Notes under the pieces: generated by a model
Told to the model about the DNA's origin: nothing
Seen by the model: the letters and a program-made list of their open reading frames with translations, nothing else
Databases searched by the model: none
NCBI GenBank assembly: GCA_903953565.1
Contig: CAJBKE010000033.1
Span: 1-51,209 of the forward strand
Direction: 5' to 3'
Length of the DNA: 51,209 nucleotides
Source: an uncultured Verrucomicrobiota bacterium
GTDB taxonomy: Bacteria; Verrucomicrobiota; Verrucomicrobiia; Chthoniobacterales; JACTMZ01
Position numbers and translations under genes: made by a program
In this document: positions 17,089 to 24,991 of the stretch, piece after piece
Layout of the letters: the number at the start of each line of letters is the position of its first letter
How positions within the stretch are numbered: the first letter of the stretch is position 1

Positions 17089-17929
17089 GCCGCGGGGCGA
17101 GCCGCACGTTGTCGATGAGGCGTGTTTCGCCGATTTTCACCGCGGCGGCAAGCACGGCGGGACGTTCGAGGGCCGCGAGGGGCGCGAGGGGCGCGAGCGT
17201 CTCCGCATCGACCAGCTCGACATATTGCGGGGCGGAGCCGGTGCCGTTGGTGATGAGTGCCGTCGCTTTGGCCATAATTTGCCCGGGATCGTTTTCCTGC
17301 GCGGCAGTCGAGAGCGCGGCGGGAAAGGCGGCGGCACGTTTCCGTTCATCCGCGTCGAGGTAACGGTTGCGCGAACTCATGGCGAGTCCGTCCGCTTCGC
17401 GCACGGTCGGATGTCCGATGATTTCCAAGTTGAAGAACAAATCGCGGGCCATACGGCGAACGATGGCCAGCTGCTGGTAGTCTTTCTCGCCGAAGATGGC
17501 GGCATCGGGGCGGATGATGTTGAAGAGCTTGGCCACCACGGTGCAGACGCCGCGAAAATGACCGGGCCGTTGCGCGCCGCACAGTCCGCGCGAAAGCTTG
17601 GTCTCGTCCACGAAGGTCGAATCACCCGGAGGATACATTTCATCCGCAGTCGGCGCGAAAACCGCATCCGCACCATGCGTGGAGCACATTTCCAGATCGG
17701 CCTCCATGGTGCGCGGGTATTTTGCCAGATCTTCGTTGGGACCGAATTGGGTCGGGTTGACAAAAATACTCACGATCACCGTGCCGTTACGGCCGGCGCG
17801 GGCACGGGCGGCGTCGATCAGCGCGGCATGGCCGGCATGGAGTGCCCCCATGGTCGGGACGAGGATAACGGGCGAGGGGGCAGTGGCCTGAAAGGCTGCC
17901 GTTTCAGCCATTGTGCCGAGGGTGCGCAT
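17075..17929 (-). CDS. panC: Pantothenate synthetase
   Basis: 284 residues, as expected for PanC, which joins pantoate and beta-alanine using ATP. The nucleotidyltransferase signature PTMGALHAGHAAL (about 25-37) includes the HxGH motif. FVNPTQFGPNEDLAKYPR, GHFRGVCTVVAKLFN, GEKDYQQL and the KMSKS-like MSSRNRYL loop follow in normal order. The first ten residues before PVILVPTMG may be longer than needed, so a second in-frame start at the internal ATG (MAETAAFQ) is possible. It lies 18 bases after secG and overlaps nadB. Confidence 0.95.
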   Translation of the reverse strand: MRTLGTMAETAAFQATAPSPVILVPTMGALHAGHAALIDAARARAGRNGTVIVSIFVNPTQFGPNEDLAKYPRTMEADLEMCSTHGADAVFAPTADEMYPPGDSTFVDETKLSRGLCGAQRPGHFRGVCTVVAKLFNIIRPDAAIFGEKDYQQLAIVRRMARDLFFNLEIIGHPTVREADGLAMSSRNRYLDADERKRAAAFPAALSTAAQENDPGQIMAKATALITNGTGSAPQYVELVDAETLAPLAPLAALERPAVLAAAVKIGETRLIDNVRLAPRHAKV

Positions 17930-17947
17930 GGTTTGCGCGCGGCAGAA

Positions 17948-18415
17948 TCAGTTGCCCGCGGGCGCGGGCGCGGCGGCGGGTTCCGTCGAGGCATCGGGCG
18001 CTTCGGTGGCAGGGGCGGACGGCGTTTCGACAGCTTCCACCGCGACTGCCTCGACCGCCACAGGTTCGGTGGTGGCAACGATGGGTGTAGCCGCGGGTGC
18101 AGCCTGCGGGGCAGCAGCGGCAGCAGCAGGAACCGGTTGGCTCAAGAGCTCCTTTTGGATCGAGGTTTCACCCGTGCCGCGCTTGGCGTAGAGGATGGCC
18201 AGCAAAAGAGTAAGGGCGAAAAAGACGATACCGAGCCAGACGGTGAATTTTTGCAAAACGTGGGTCGTCTGCGCGCCGAAAATATTTTCCGTCATTCCCC
18301 CGCCGAAGGCGGCACCAAGGCCTTCGTTTTTCGGGCGCTGCATGAGGACAACCACCACCATGAGCAGACAGATGAGCACATGGAAGGCGATGAGGATGTT
18401 GATCAAAATCGACAT
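17948..18415 (-). CDS. secG: Preprotein translocase subunit SecG with long Ala/Pro tail
   Basis: 155 residues. The first 75 are canonical SecG: two membrane helices (about 3-22 and 52-72) around the conserved loop VLMQRPKNEGLGAAFGGG. SecG assists SecYE protein export. The remaining 80 residues are an Ala/Pro/Glu/Val-rich, low-complexity cytoplasmic or periplasmic tail that ordinary SecG (about 75-110 residues) lacks. The start at 18415 places the first helix directly at the N-terminus. Two more in-frame upstream starts would only add unrelated residues. It is the first gene of the secG-panC-nadB series. Confidence 0.9.
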   Translation of the reverse strand: MSILINILIAFHVLICLLMVVVVLMQRPKNEGLGAAFGGGMTENIFGAQTTHVLQKFTVWLGIVFFALTLLLAILYAKRGTGETSIQKELLSQPVPAAAAAAPQAAPAATPIVATTEPVAVEAVAVEAVETPSAPATEAPDASTEPAAAPAPAGN

Positions 18416-18474
18416 GAACCGCGCAGAATGACAGGGAAACGATGCCATGTAAAGGAGTGCGGTCCGCCCTCGAC

Positions 18475-18503
18475 TTGACCTCATTACGGCGCGTAATTAC
18501 TGT
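18475..18503 (+). promoter_or_regulatory. mazEF promoter with palindromic operator in the spacer
   Basis: TTGACC (18475-18480), a 17-base spacer and TACTGT (18498-18503) form a plausible promoter. The spacer contains a perfect palindrome, ATTACG/CGTAAT (18483-18488 and 18492-18497), well placed for repression by the antitoxin. Transcription would start about 18510, within a few bases of the antitoxin ATG at 18513. Confidence 0.55.
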
Positions 18504-18512
18504 AAGTCCCCC

Positions 18513-18848
18513 ATGAAAACGACGGAGCTGAAACTCGCGCGCATCGGCAACTCGCGCGGCATCCGCCTGCCGGCTGATCTCATCCGGCGCCACGGTTTGG
18601 ACGACGGCGTGCTGCTCGAGGACCGCGGCGACTCGCTCGTGCTGCGGCCGAAGGCGAAGCCGAAGAAGTTGTCGTGGGAAGAAACCGCCCGCGAGATGGC
18701 CGCTTCCGACGAGGATTGGTCGGAGTGGGATTGCACGTTGGCGGACGGCCTCGAAGAGATTCCATGGGAACCGGCGCCCGCGGGCGTCAACGAACCGGCG
18801 GCGACATACCGAGCGAAGCGCAAAGCGCGCGCCACAAAGTCGAAGTGA
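18513..18848 (+). CDS. mazE: AbrB/MazE-type antitoxin
   Basis: 111 residues. The N-terminal half is a SpoVT/AbrB swapped-hairpin DNA-binding domain with LARIGNSRGIRLPADLIRR (about 8-26) and VLLEDRGDSLVLRP. The C-terminal half is Glu/Trp-rich and basic at the end, as in toxin-wrapping tails. It should bind and neutralise the MazF-type toxin downstream and repress its own promoter, whose spacer contains a perfect palindrome. The expected transcript start nearly coincides with the ATG, so the message may be almost leaderless. Its stop overlaps the toxin start (GTGA). Confidence 0.88.
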   Translation: MKTTELKLARIGNSRGIRLPADLIRRHGLDDGVLLEDRGDSLVLRPKAKPKKLSWEETAREMAASDEDWSEWDCTLADGLEEIPWEPAPAGVNEPAATYRAKRKARATKSK

Positions 18849-19168
18849 GACGCGGAGACATCTATTGGTGCCGGCTGGACCCGGTCGAGGGCAGCGAGAT
18901 GGGTAAGACGCGCCCGTGTGTGGTCGTCAGTCTCGACTCGTTGAATCCGATCCTGCCCACAGTGGCCATTTGTCCGCTGACCTCGCGGCTCCGTCCGCAT
19001 TGGCGCACGCGTTTGCAGGTGTGTTCAGCCGGACAGGCGTCCGACGTCTGCGCCGACCAGATCCGCGTGGTCAGCAAGTCGCGGCTGGCCGGGCGCATCG
19101 GGCGGCTGTCGGCGGACGACGCGCGGGCGCTGCTGGAGTTGCTGACCGAGATGTATGGGGCGCGTTGA
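18845..19168 (+). CDS. mazF: MazF/PemK-type mRNA interferase toxin
   Basis: 107 residues from a GTG that shares bases with the antitoxin stop. It opens with RRGDIYWCRLDPVEGSEMGK and RPCVVVS, the MazF fold signature, and contains the conserved central SRLRP region and the QIRVVSKSRL segment that lines the active groove. MazF toxins cut single-stranded RNA at short sequences. A longer in-frame reading starting inside the antitoxin is not supported, because the RRGD motif normally lies at the N-terminus. Confidence 0.92.
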   Translation: MRRGDIYWCRLDPVEGSEMGKTRPCVVVSLDSLNPILPTVAICPLTSRLRPHWRTRLQVCSAGQASDVCADQIRVVSKSRLAGRIGRLSADDARALLELLTEMYGAR

Positions 19169-19217
19169 CCGGATTCCGCGTTGATCTTTCCCGGGGAAAA
19201 CTCCTAACTCTCCGGCT

Positions 19218-20498
19218 GTGAACGTCTCTGACCTGAGGGAAATCCTGCAATATGTGCCGCGGTTCCGCGAAAAAATCTTCGTGGTTTCCGTGGACGGGGA
19301 AATTGCGGCTTCGCCCAACTTTGCCAACATCCTGCTCGACCTCGCGGTCCTGCGGTCATTGAGCATCCGGGTCGTGCTCGTCCACGGCGCCAGCCACCAG
19401 GTGCAGGTCGCGGCGAAAAAAGCGGGCCTCAAGCCGAGCAACACGGACGGCACGGGCATCACCGACGAGGCGACGCTCGAAGTGAGCATCGATGCGGCCA
19501 TGCGGTTGACGCACGAAATTCTCGAGGGGCTGGCTTCCGTCGATTTGCGGGCGGTCTATGCCAACGCGGTCATCGCGCATCCGGCCGGCATCCTCGGCGG
19601 CATCGATCAAGGTCACACCGGACGGATCGAACGGGTCGACGTGAAATGCCTCCACATGTTGCTGCACGAGGGAATCATCCCGGTGGTGCCGCCGCTCGGT
19701 TTCGATGGCGAGGGGCACACCTACCGGGTCAATTCCGACCACGCCGCAGCCGAACTGGCCGAAGCTCTGCAAGCGGCCAAGGTGATCTATTTGTCCGCCG
19801 ACACGAAGTTGCCCGGCGGTGGTACGCTCCCGCGGCAACTCGGCATCGTCGAGGCCGAGGACCTGCTGAAAAAACGGAAGAACGGCGAGGCGCCGAATCT
19901 TTACTCGAAGGTCGACTACGGCGCCAAAGCCTGCCGGCAGGGCGTGCCGCGGATCCATATTCTCGACGGCACGGTCGACGAGGCCTTGCTCGACGAGGTT
20001 TTCAGCAACGAGGGGATCGGCACGATGATCTACTCGAACGAATACCAGCAGATCCGGAAAATTTTCAAAAAAGACGTGCGGGCCATCATGTCGCTCATCC
20101 GGCAGTCGATGGACAGCGAGGAACTGGTGCGGCGGACGCGCGCCGAGATTCTCGAGCAGATGCAGGATTACTGGGTGCTCGAGATCGACGGCAAGATGAT
20201 GGGGTGCGTCGCGCTGCATGTTTATCCGGAGAAGCAATGCGGCGAGTTGGCCTGCCTCTACGTGCACAAGGAACACGAGAACGAGGGGCACGGACGGAAG
20301 TTGATGGCCTTCGTCGAAACGTTGGCGCGGGAGAAGGGGATCAAGCAGCTCTTTGCCCTGAGCACGCAGGCCTACAAGTATCTGCAGATCAAGGGCGGTT
20401 ACCGCGAGTCCTCGCCGGAGGTTATGCCGGCCGCGCGGCGAAAAAAATACGATGCCGGCGGAAGGCAATCGAAAGTCCTCTTGAAAGATCTGGCCTGA
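19218..20498 (+). CDS. argA: N-acetylglutamate synthase (amino-acid kinase plus GNAT domains)
   Basis: 426 residues from a GTG. The N-terminal 290 residues are an amino-acid-kinase fold (VVLVHGASHQV, NSDHAAAELAEAL). The C-terminal 130 residues are a GNAT acetyltransferase with the acetyl-CoA loop HENEGHGRKLMAF (R/Q-x-x-G-x-G/A-like). This architecture is bacterial ArgA, which makes N-acetylglutamate for arginine synthesis and is normally arginine-inhibited. It lies 10 bases ahead of a sodium/solute symporter, so co-transcription is likely. The argCJB genes sit 21 kb away. Confidence 0.93.
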   Translation: MNVSDLREILQYVPRFREKIFVVSVDGEIAASPNFANILLDLAVLRSLSIRVVLVHGASHQVQVAAKKAGLKPSNTDGTGITDEATLEVSIDAAMRLTHEILEGLASVDLRAVYANAVIAHPAGILGGIDQGHTGRIERVDVKCLHMLLHEGIIPVVPPLGFDGEGHTYRVNSDHAAAELAEALQAAKVIYLSADTKLPGGGTLPRQLGIVEAEDLLKKRKNGEAPNLYSKVDYGAKACRQGVPRIHILDGTVDEALLDEVFSNEGIGTMIYSNEYQQIRKIFKKDVRAIMSLIRQSMDSEELVRRTRAEILEQMQDYWVLEIDGKMMGCVALHVYPEKQCGELACLYVHKEHENEGHGRKLMAFVETLAREKGIKQLFALSTQAYKYLQIKGGYRESSPEVMPAARRKKYDAGGRQSKVLLKDLA

Positions 20499-20508
20499 GG
20501 CGCCCGGC

Positions 20509-22053
20509 ATGGAAGGTGTCCACACCCATTTCCTGTGGATCGACTGGGCGGTCCTGGCCGCCTATTTGCTGCTCACCACGTGGATCGGCCACGCGCTGCG
20601 CGGCAAGCAGTCGACGATGCAGGATTTTTTCCTCGCGGGACGATCGCTGCCGTGGCCGGCGGTCAGCGGTTCCATCATCGCCACGGAAATCAGCGCGATC
20701 ACCTTTGTCGGTGTTCCCGGGATGGTTTTTGCCGCGGGCGGCGATTTCACCTACCTGCAGTGGGGGATCGGTTCGCTCATGGCGCGGTTCATTGTCGGGA
20801 TCTGGTTCGTCAAAGTTTTCTACGAACGCGGCATCTTCAGTCCCTACGACTACATGCAGTCCCGCCTCGGCGCGGGCGCGCGGGCTTTCACCACGGCGCT
20901 GTTCTTCATCGGATCAACCCTCGGCCAAAGCGTGCGCCTGCTCGTCACCGCGCTGATTTTGTGGACGGTGACCGGCCTCGCCTTTGAGTGGTGCATTGTC
21001 ATCATCGGTCTCTTTGCCATCGGGTGGACGTTGATGGGTGGCATGACCACGGTGATCTGGACCGACGTTATCCAATTTTTCGTCTTTATCGGCGGCGGTT
21101 TGCTCGCCTTGGCCGTGCTCATGTTCAACATCGACGGCGGTTTCGCTGCGTTCGTCGCGGAAGCCGGTGCGGCCGGCAAGTTGCGGGTGCTCGATCTTTC
21201 GACCAATCCCGATGTGCAATTCACCCTCTGGGTCGGCCTGCTCGCCATGCCTTTCCAAAATGTGGCCGCGTTCGGCACCGATCAAGTCATGGCCCAGCGC
21301 ATGTTTTGTTGTCGCAACGCGCGGGATGCCTCGAAGGCCGTCATCGCCAGCAGCATCTCGCTGCTCGTCACCGTGCTCATGCTCGCGGTCGGCGCGGCGC
21401 TCTTTGTCTACTACCAACAGCGCCCGCCAACGCCCGCGGAGGCTGCGCTTTTTGCGAAGGATACGGATTCGGTGTTCCCCGTGTGGATCACCACAGTCCT
21501 TCCTCCGGGGTTGAGCGGACTCATCCTTGCCGGAGCCTTCGCCGCGGCTATTTCGAGTTTGGATTCGGCGTTGGCCGCGTTGGCGCAGACGTCAATGGCG
21601 CTTTGGCATGGCAAGGACGGACTCGAGGCGGCCGACCAACGGCGACTGATCGTGCAATCGCGCTTCGCCGTGGTCGGGTGGGGGATCGCGCTTATTCTCA
21701 TGGCGGTGGGACTGCAGGCCGTGCGCGGGCAGATCAACCTGCTCTCGTTGGCTTTCGGCATGGTGGCCTACACCTACGGGCCGATGCTCGCCGCGTTTCT
21801 CCTCGCGCTCAGTCCGCTCCGTCGCGACATCCGCGGCATTGTCATCGGCACAATCATCTCCGTGTTGCTCGTGCTGTGGGCGCGTCCGGACCTTTACAAT
21901 ATCCTCGCCGCGCTCGGCGCGATCACCACGGAACAGGCCGCGGCTTGGCGTCCGAAAATCAACTTCGCGTGGCTTTATCCCGTCACGTGTTTGATCACAC
22001 TCGCGTGCGGCATCGCTCTGGGCCGGAAAACACAAACCCCGCGCGCGGCGTAG
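20509..22053 (+). CDS. Sodium:solute symporter (SSS family)
   Basis: 514 residues with about 13 predicted membrane segments. Family marks are the DFFLAGRSLPWPAVSGSIIATEISA region (segment 2, start of the LeuT-fold core), FNIDGGF in the middle and ISSLDSALAALAQTS (the SSS signature Ser-Ser-Leu-Asp-Ser that lines the sodium site). It should import a small organic solute with sodium. The substrate is not predictable, and the 10-base spacing to argA does not by itself imply an amino acid. Confidence 0.92.
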   Translation: MEGVHTHFLWIDWAVLAAYLLLTTWIGHALRGKQSTMQDFFLAGRSLPWPAVSGSIIATEISAITFVGVPGMVFAAGGDFTYLQWGIGSLMARFIVGIWFVKVFYERGIFSPYDYMQSRLGAGARAFTTALFFIGSTLGQSVRLLVTALILWTVTGLAFEWCIVIIGLFAIGWTLMGGMTTVIWTDVIQFFVFIGGGLLALAVLMFNIDGGFAAFVAEAGAAGKLRVLDLSTNPDVQFTLWVGLLAMPFQNVAAFGTDQVMAQRMFCCRNARDASKAVIASSISLLVTVLMLAVGAALFVYYQQRPPTPAEAALFAKDTDSVFPVWITTVLPPGLSGLILAGAFAAAISSLDSALAALAQTSMALWHGKDGLEAADQRRLIVQSRFAVVGWGIALILMAVGLQAVRGQINLLSLAFGMVAYTYGPMLAAFLLALSPLRRDIRGIVIGTIISVLLVLWARPDLYNILAALGAITTEQAAAWRPKINFAWLYPVTCLITLACGIALGRKTQTPRAA

Positions 22054-22321
22054 GTGGGTCAAGCGATTTTGACAAAAAGTTTACAATCGCCGCCAAAGTT
22101 CTTGAGCGCGTTTTTCCGGCCCGATACGCTTCGCGTTTGTGACGCCGAAAGAAAGTCAGGAGGCCTGTGAACAACTTGTGAATACGAGTTCCACAGAATC
22201 CGGCTCTCGGCCCGCGGCGACACATCCAAACAAGCGTCTTTCCCGGTTTCGTTTCGCGCTACCACAGTGCAATCGCGACGAGCGCCGTTACTTTCAGGGC
22301 CTCATTTAACAGAAGAATTAC
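22054..22321. other. dnaA upstream region, candidate origin or DnaA-control region
   Basis: 268 non-coding bases directly before dnaA. Three weak DnaA-box-like sites lie in phase: TGTGAACAA (22166-22174) and TGTGAATAC (22177-22185) match the inverted consensus TGTGGATAA at 7 of 9, and AGTTCCACA (22187-22195) matches TTATCCACA at 6 of 9. A TTGACA at 22069 has no good -10 partner. A purine-rich AGAAG lies shortly before the ATG. Origin function is plausible from position only. Confidence 0.4.
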
Positions 22322-23797
22322 ATGCCCCGTTCGATTTCCCCGCGTTCGAAAGGCCGTGCCTCCACGGCTCCCGAAAAGCGGTCCTCCCCGTCCATAGCCA
22401 AACCCCGCGCGGCCGCCCCGGCCCCGACGGTGAATAAGTCCGAGCCCGATGAGGGCCTCGACACCCTCTGGAACCAGATTTCATCGGCCTTGAGGGGCGA
22501 ATTGGGCGACGGCGTTTTCGACCGCTGGTTTTCCACATTGCGCCTGGCCGATGTCGATGCGCGCGAGGTGGCTCTGGTTATTCCCAACAGCATTTATCAG
22601 GTGTGGATCGAGAGCAATTACCTCTCCCAATTGCAGGCCGCCCTCATGACTGTCTTCGGAGCCAAACGCAAAGTGGTGTTTCGCGTGGAAAATGGTTCTG
22701 CCGCCGCACCGGCCATGGTTGGCGAGACGGTGGGAGCCCCTGAAGAACCGTCCGAACCGTCCGGAGCCACCGGCGCCAAAGGTCTGAATCCGCACTACGT
22801 CTTCGACACCTTCGTGGTCGGAGCGAACAGCGAGTTCGCACATGCCGCCTCTCTGGCTGTGGCCAAGTCCCCTGCGCGGACCTACAACCCGCTCTTCATT
22901 CATGGTGGCGTCGGTCTGGGTAAAACGCATCTTCTGCAAGCCATCGGCCATCATCTGGCCGCCTCCCGCCGCGGAACCAAGGTGGCCTACGTGCGCAGCG
23001 AGACCTTTACCAACGAGTTCATCAACGCCATCCAGACCAATTCCTTGGTTAAATTCCGCCGCCGTTACCGTCAGGCCGACATCCTTCTTATCGACGACAT
23101 CCAGTTTCTTGCCGGCAAGGAGCGCTCCCAAGAGGAATTTTTCCATACGTTCAATTCGCTCTTCGAAGGGCGCAAACAAATCGTCCTCTCCAGCGACCAG
23201 CCGCCCAGCGAGATCGCCCAACTCGAGCAGCGCCTTGTCTCCCGCTTCGAGTGGGGCCTGACGGCCGAGCTTCAGCCGCCGGACATGGAAACGCGTCTGG
23301 CCATCCTGCGTAAGAAAGCCGCCGGCCTGGACGTCAGTCTTCCCAACCACGTCCTCGAATACCTCGCCCATCGCATCAAATCGAACGTCCGCCGCCTCGA
23401 AGGTGCGCTCCTTCGTGTGGCATCCTTCTCCTCTCTGAGCGGTCGCCCTCTGACCGATGACTCCATCGAGCACGTCCTCCGCGACATCCTTCAAGAGGAA
23501 GCTCGTCGCGCCGTCTCGATCGACCAAGTGCAGCGCAAGGTCGCCGAGCATTACGATGTGCGTTTGGCTGATATGACGAGCAAACGCCGTCCGGCCAACA
23601 TCGCCTTCCCGCGCCAGATCGCCATGTTCATTTCCCGCCGCCTGACCAAGAACTCCCTGCAGGACATCGGCGAGGCCTTCGGCGGACGCGACCATGGCAC
23701 CGTGATCCACGCCTGCAAGACCGTGCAGGACCGCATGGATAAGCAGGAGAACCTGCGCCAGGTCATCCGTTTCCTCGAAACCGCGCTCCAACGGTGA
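22322..23797 (+). CDS. dnaA: Chromosomal replication initiator protein DnaA
   Basis: 491 residues. Domain I (from about residue 42, LDTLWNQISSALRGEL) is followed by a short linker. The AAA+ domain has Walker A GGVGLGKTHL (about 196-205), Walker B IDDIQFLAGKERSQEEFFHTFN, sensor and Box VII regions. Domain IV has the DNA-binding signature IAMFISRRLTKNSLQDIGEAFGGRDHGTVIHA near the C-terminus. The first 40 residues are a basic Ser/Pro/Ala-rich extension not typical of DnaA; a GTG near 22432 could be an alternative start. dnaN follows after 80 bases, the usual origin-proximal order. Confidence 0.96.
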   Translation: MPRSISPRSKGRASTAPEKRSSPSIAKPRAAAPAPTVNKSEPDEGLDTLWNQISSALRGELGDGVFDRWFSTLRLADVDAREVALVIPNSIYQVWIESNYLSQLQAALMTVFGAKRKVVFRVENGSAAAPAMVGETVGAPEEPSEPSGATGAKGLNPHYVFDTFVVGANSEFAHAASLAVAKSPARTYNPLFIHGGVGLGKTHLLQAIGHHLAASRRGTKVAYVRSETFTNEFINAIQTNSLVKFRRRYRQADILLIDDIQFLAGKERSQEEFFHTFNSLFEGRKQIVLSSDQPPSEIAQLEQRLVSRFEWGLTAELQPPDMETRLAILRKKAAGLDVSLPNHVLEYLAHRIKSNVRRLEGALLRVASFSSLSGRPLTDDSIEHVLRDILQEEARRAVSIDQVQRKVAEHYDVRLADMTSKRRPANIAFPRQIAMFISRRLTKNSLQDIGEAFGGRDHGTVIHACKTVQDRMDKQENLRQVIRFLETALQR

Positions 23798-23799
23798 AG

Positions 23800-23821
23800 A
23801 AGGCTTTGACACCCAAGCCTT
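23800..23821 (+). terminator. Possible weak terminator or attenuator between dnaA and dnaN
   Basis: AAGGCTT (23800-23806) and AAGCCTT (23815-23821) form a perfect 7-base stem with an 8-base loop, three bases after the dnaA stop. ATTTT follows. The A/T-rich stem and short T-run make this weak; a TTGACA inside the loop region could instead be part of a dnaN promoter. Confidence 0.35.
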
Positions 23822-23877
23822 ATTTTCGGACATAACACCCCTTGCCGCGTCCCGCGCGGCAGCCCACACGAGTCACC

Positions 23878-24978
23878 ATGAAATTCACCATCTCGCAGGA
23901 CGCCTTCGCCGAAGGACTCCAGAACGCTGTCAGCGCGGTCAATCCGCGCAGCACTCTGCCCATTCTTTCCAACGTCCTTCTCCAAGCCTCCAATGGTGAA
24001 CTGGTCCTCACCTCGACTGATCTCGATTTCACCGTCCGCACCAAAGTCGAAGCCAAAGTGGGCAAATCCGGCTCCACCACGCTCCCGGCCCGGCGCCTCA
24101 GCACCTTGGTCAAAGACCTTCCTAAAACCGAACTCGAAGTCGAAGTCGACGCCAAGAGCATGGCGACGCTCAAAAGCGGCGCCGGTGTTTACAAAATCTT
24201 CGGCATGCCCGAGGCCGAATTCCCCGGTCTCCCCGCCTTCGATAGCGCCGTCGAATTCAAGCTCAAGGCCTCCGACCTCAAAGACGGCCTGCGCAAAACC
24301 CACTACGCCATCTCCCTCGACGAGACGCGCTACGTTCTCAACGGTATCTTTTTCTCGTTCAAAGGCGACAAACTCACTCTCGTGGCCACGGACGGACGCC
24401 GCCTCGCGCTGGCCGAGGTCAATGACCTTGAAATCCCGCCCAGCCAGGAGCGCGAATTCATCGTTCGCACCAAAGCGATCACCGAACTGATGCGCGCCCT
24501 CAAGGATGACGGCGAGGTTGTCATCCGTCTCGCGCAGAACATGGTCCAATTCGACTGCGGTCCGACCACCCTCATTTCCAAACTCGTCGAAGGCAACTAC
24601 CCGAATTACGTCCAAGTCATCCCGACCAAGGTCAACGAGCGCGTCACCGTAGAGCGCGAGACCCTGCTCAATGCCGTCCGTCGTGTCTCCCTGCTCAACA
24701 CGGAGAAGACCGCCTCCGTCCGCCTCAATTTTGCCAAGGGCAAAATCGAAATTACCTCGAATACTCCCGAAGTCGGCGAGGCCCGCGAGGAAATGGCTGT
24801 CAGCTATAAAGGCAAAGACATCTCCATCGCCTTCAATCCCGAATTTCTCATGGCCCCGTTGCGTTACCTCAGCGAGGACGAAGTCCATTTCGAGCTTATC
24901 GACGACATCAGCCCCGGCGTGATCAAGATCAACGCCCCCTTCGTCTACGTGCTCATGCCCATGCGTGTCGGGGCCTGA
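23878..24978 (+). CDS. dnaN: DNA polymerase III beta sliding clamp
   Basis: 366 residues, the standard length of DnaN, the ring-shaped clamp that holds polymerases on DNA. It begins MKFTISQDAFAEGLQNAVSAV and has three repeated clamp domains; NPRSTLPILSNVLLQ in domain I, RYVLNGIFFSFKGD in domain II and the C-terminal INAPFVYVLMPMRVGA are typical. The ATG at 23878 gives the conserved start; a slightly longer frame upstream is not conserved. It is followed closely by a secreted lysozyme-like gene. Confidence 0.96.
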   Translation: MKFTISQDAFAEGLQNAVSAVNPRSTLPILSNVLLQASNGELVLTSTDLDFTVRTKVEAKVGKSGSTTLPARRLSTLVKDLPKTELEVEVDAKSMATLKSGAGVYKIFGMPEAEFPGLPAFDSAVEFKLKASDLKDGLRKTHYAISLDETRYVLNGIFFSFKGDKLTLVATDGRRLALAEVNDLEIPPSQEREFIVRTKAITELMRALKDDGEVVIRLAQNMVQFDCGPTTLISKLVEGNYPNYVQVIPTKVNERVTVERETLLNAVRRVSLLNTEKTASVRLNFAKGKIEITSNTPEVGEAREEMAVSYKGKDISIAFNPEFLMAPLRYLSEDEVHFELIDDISPGVIKINAPFVYVLMPMRVGA

Positions 24979-24991
24979 CGCTCGCCCGGCT

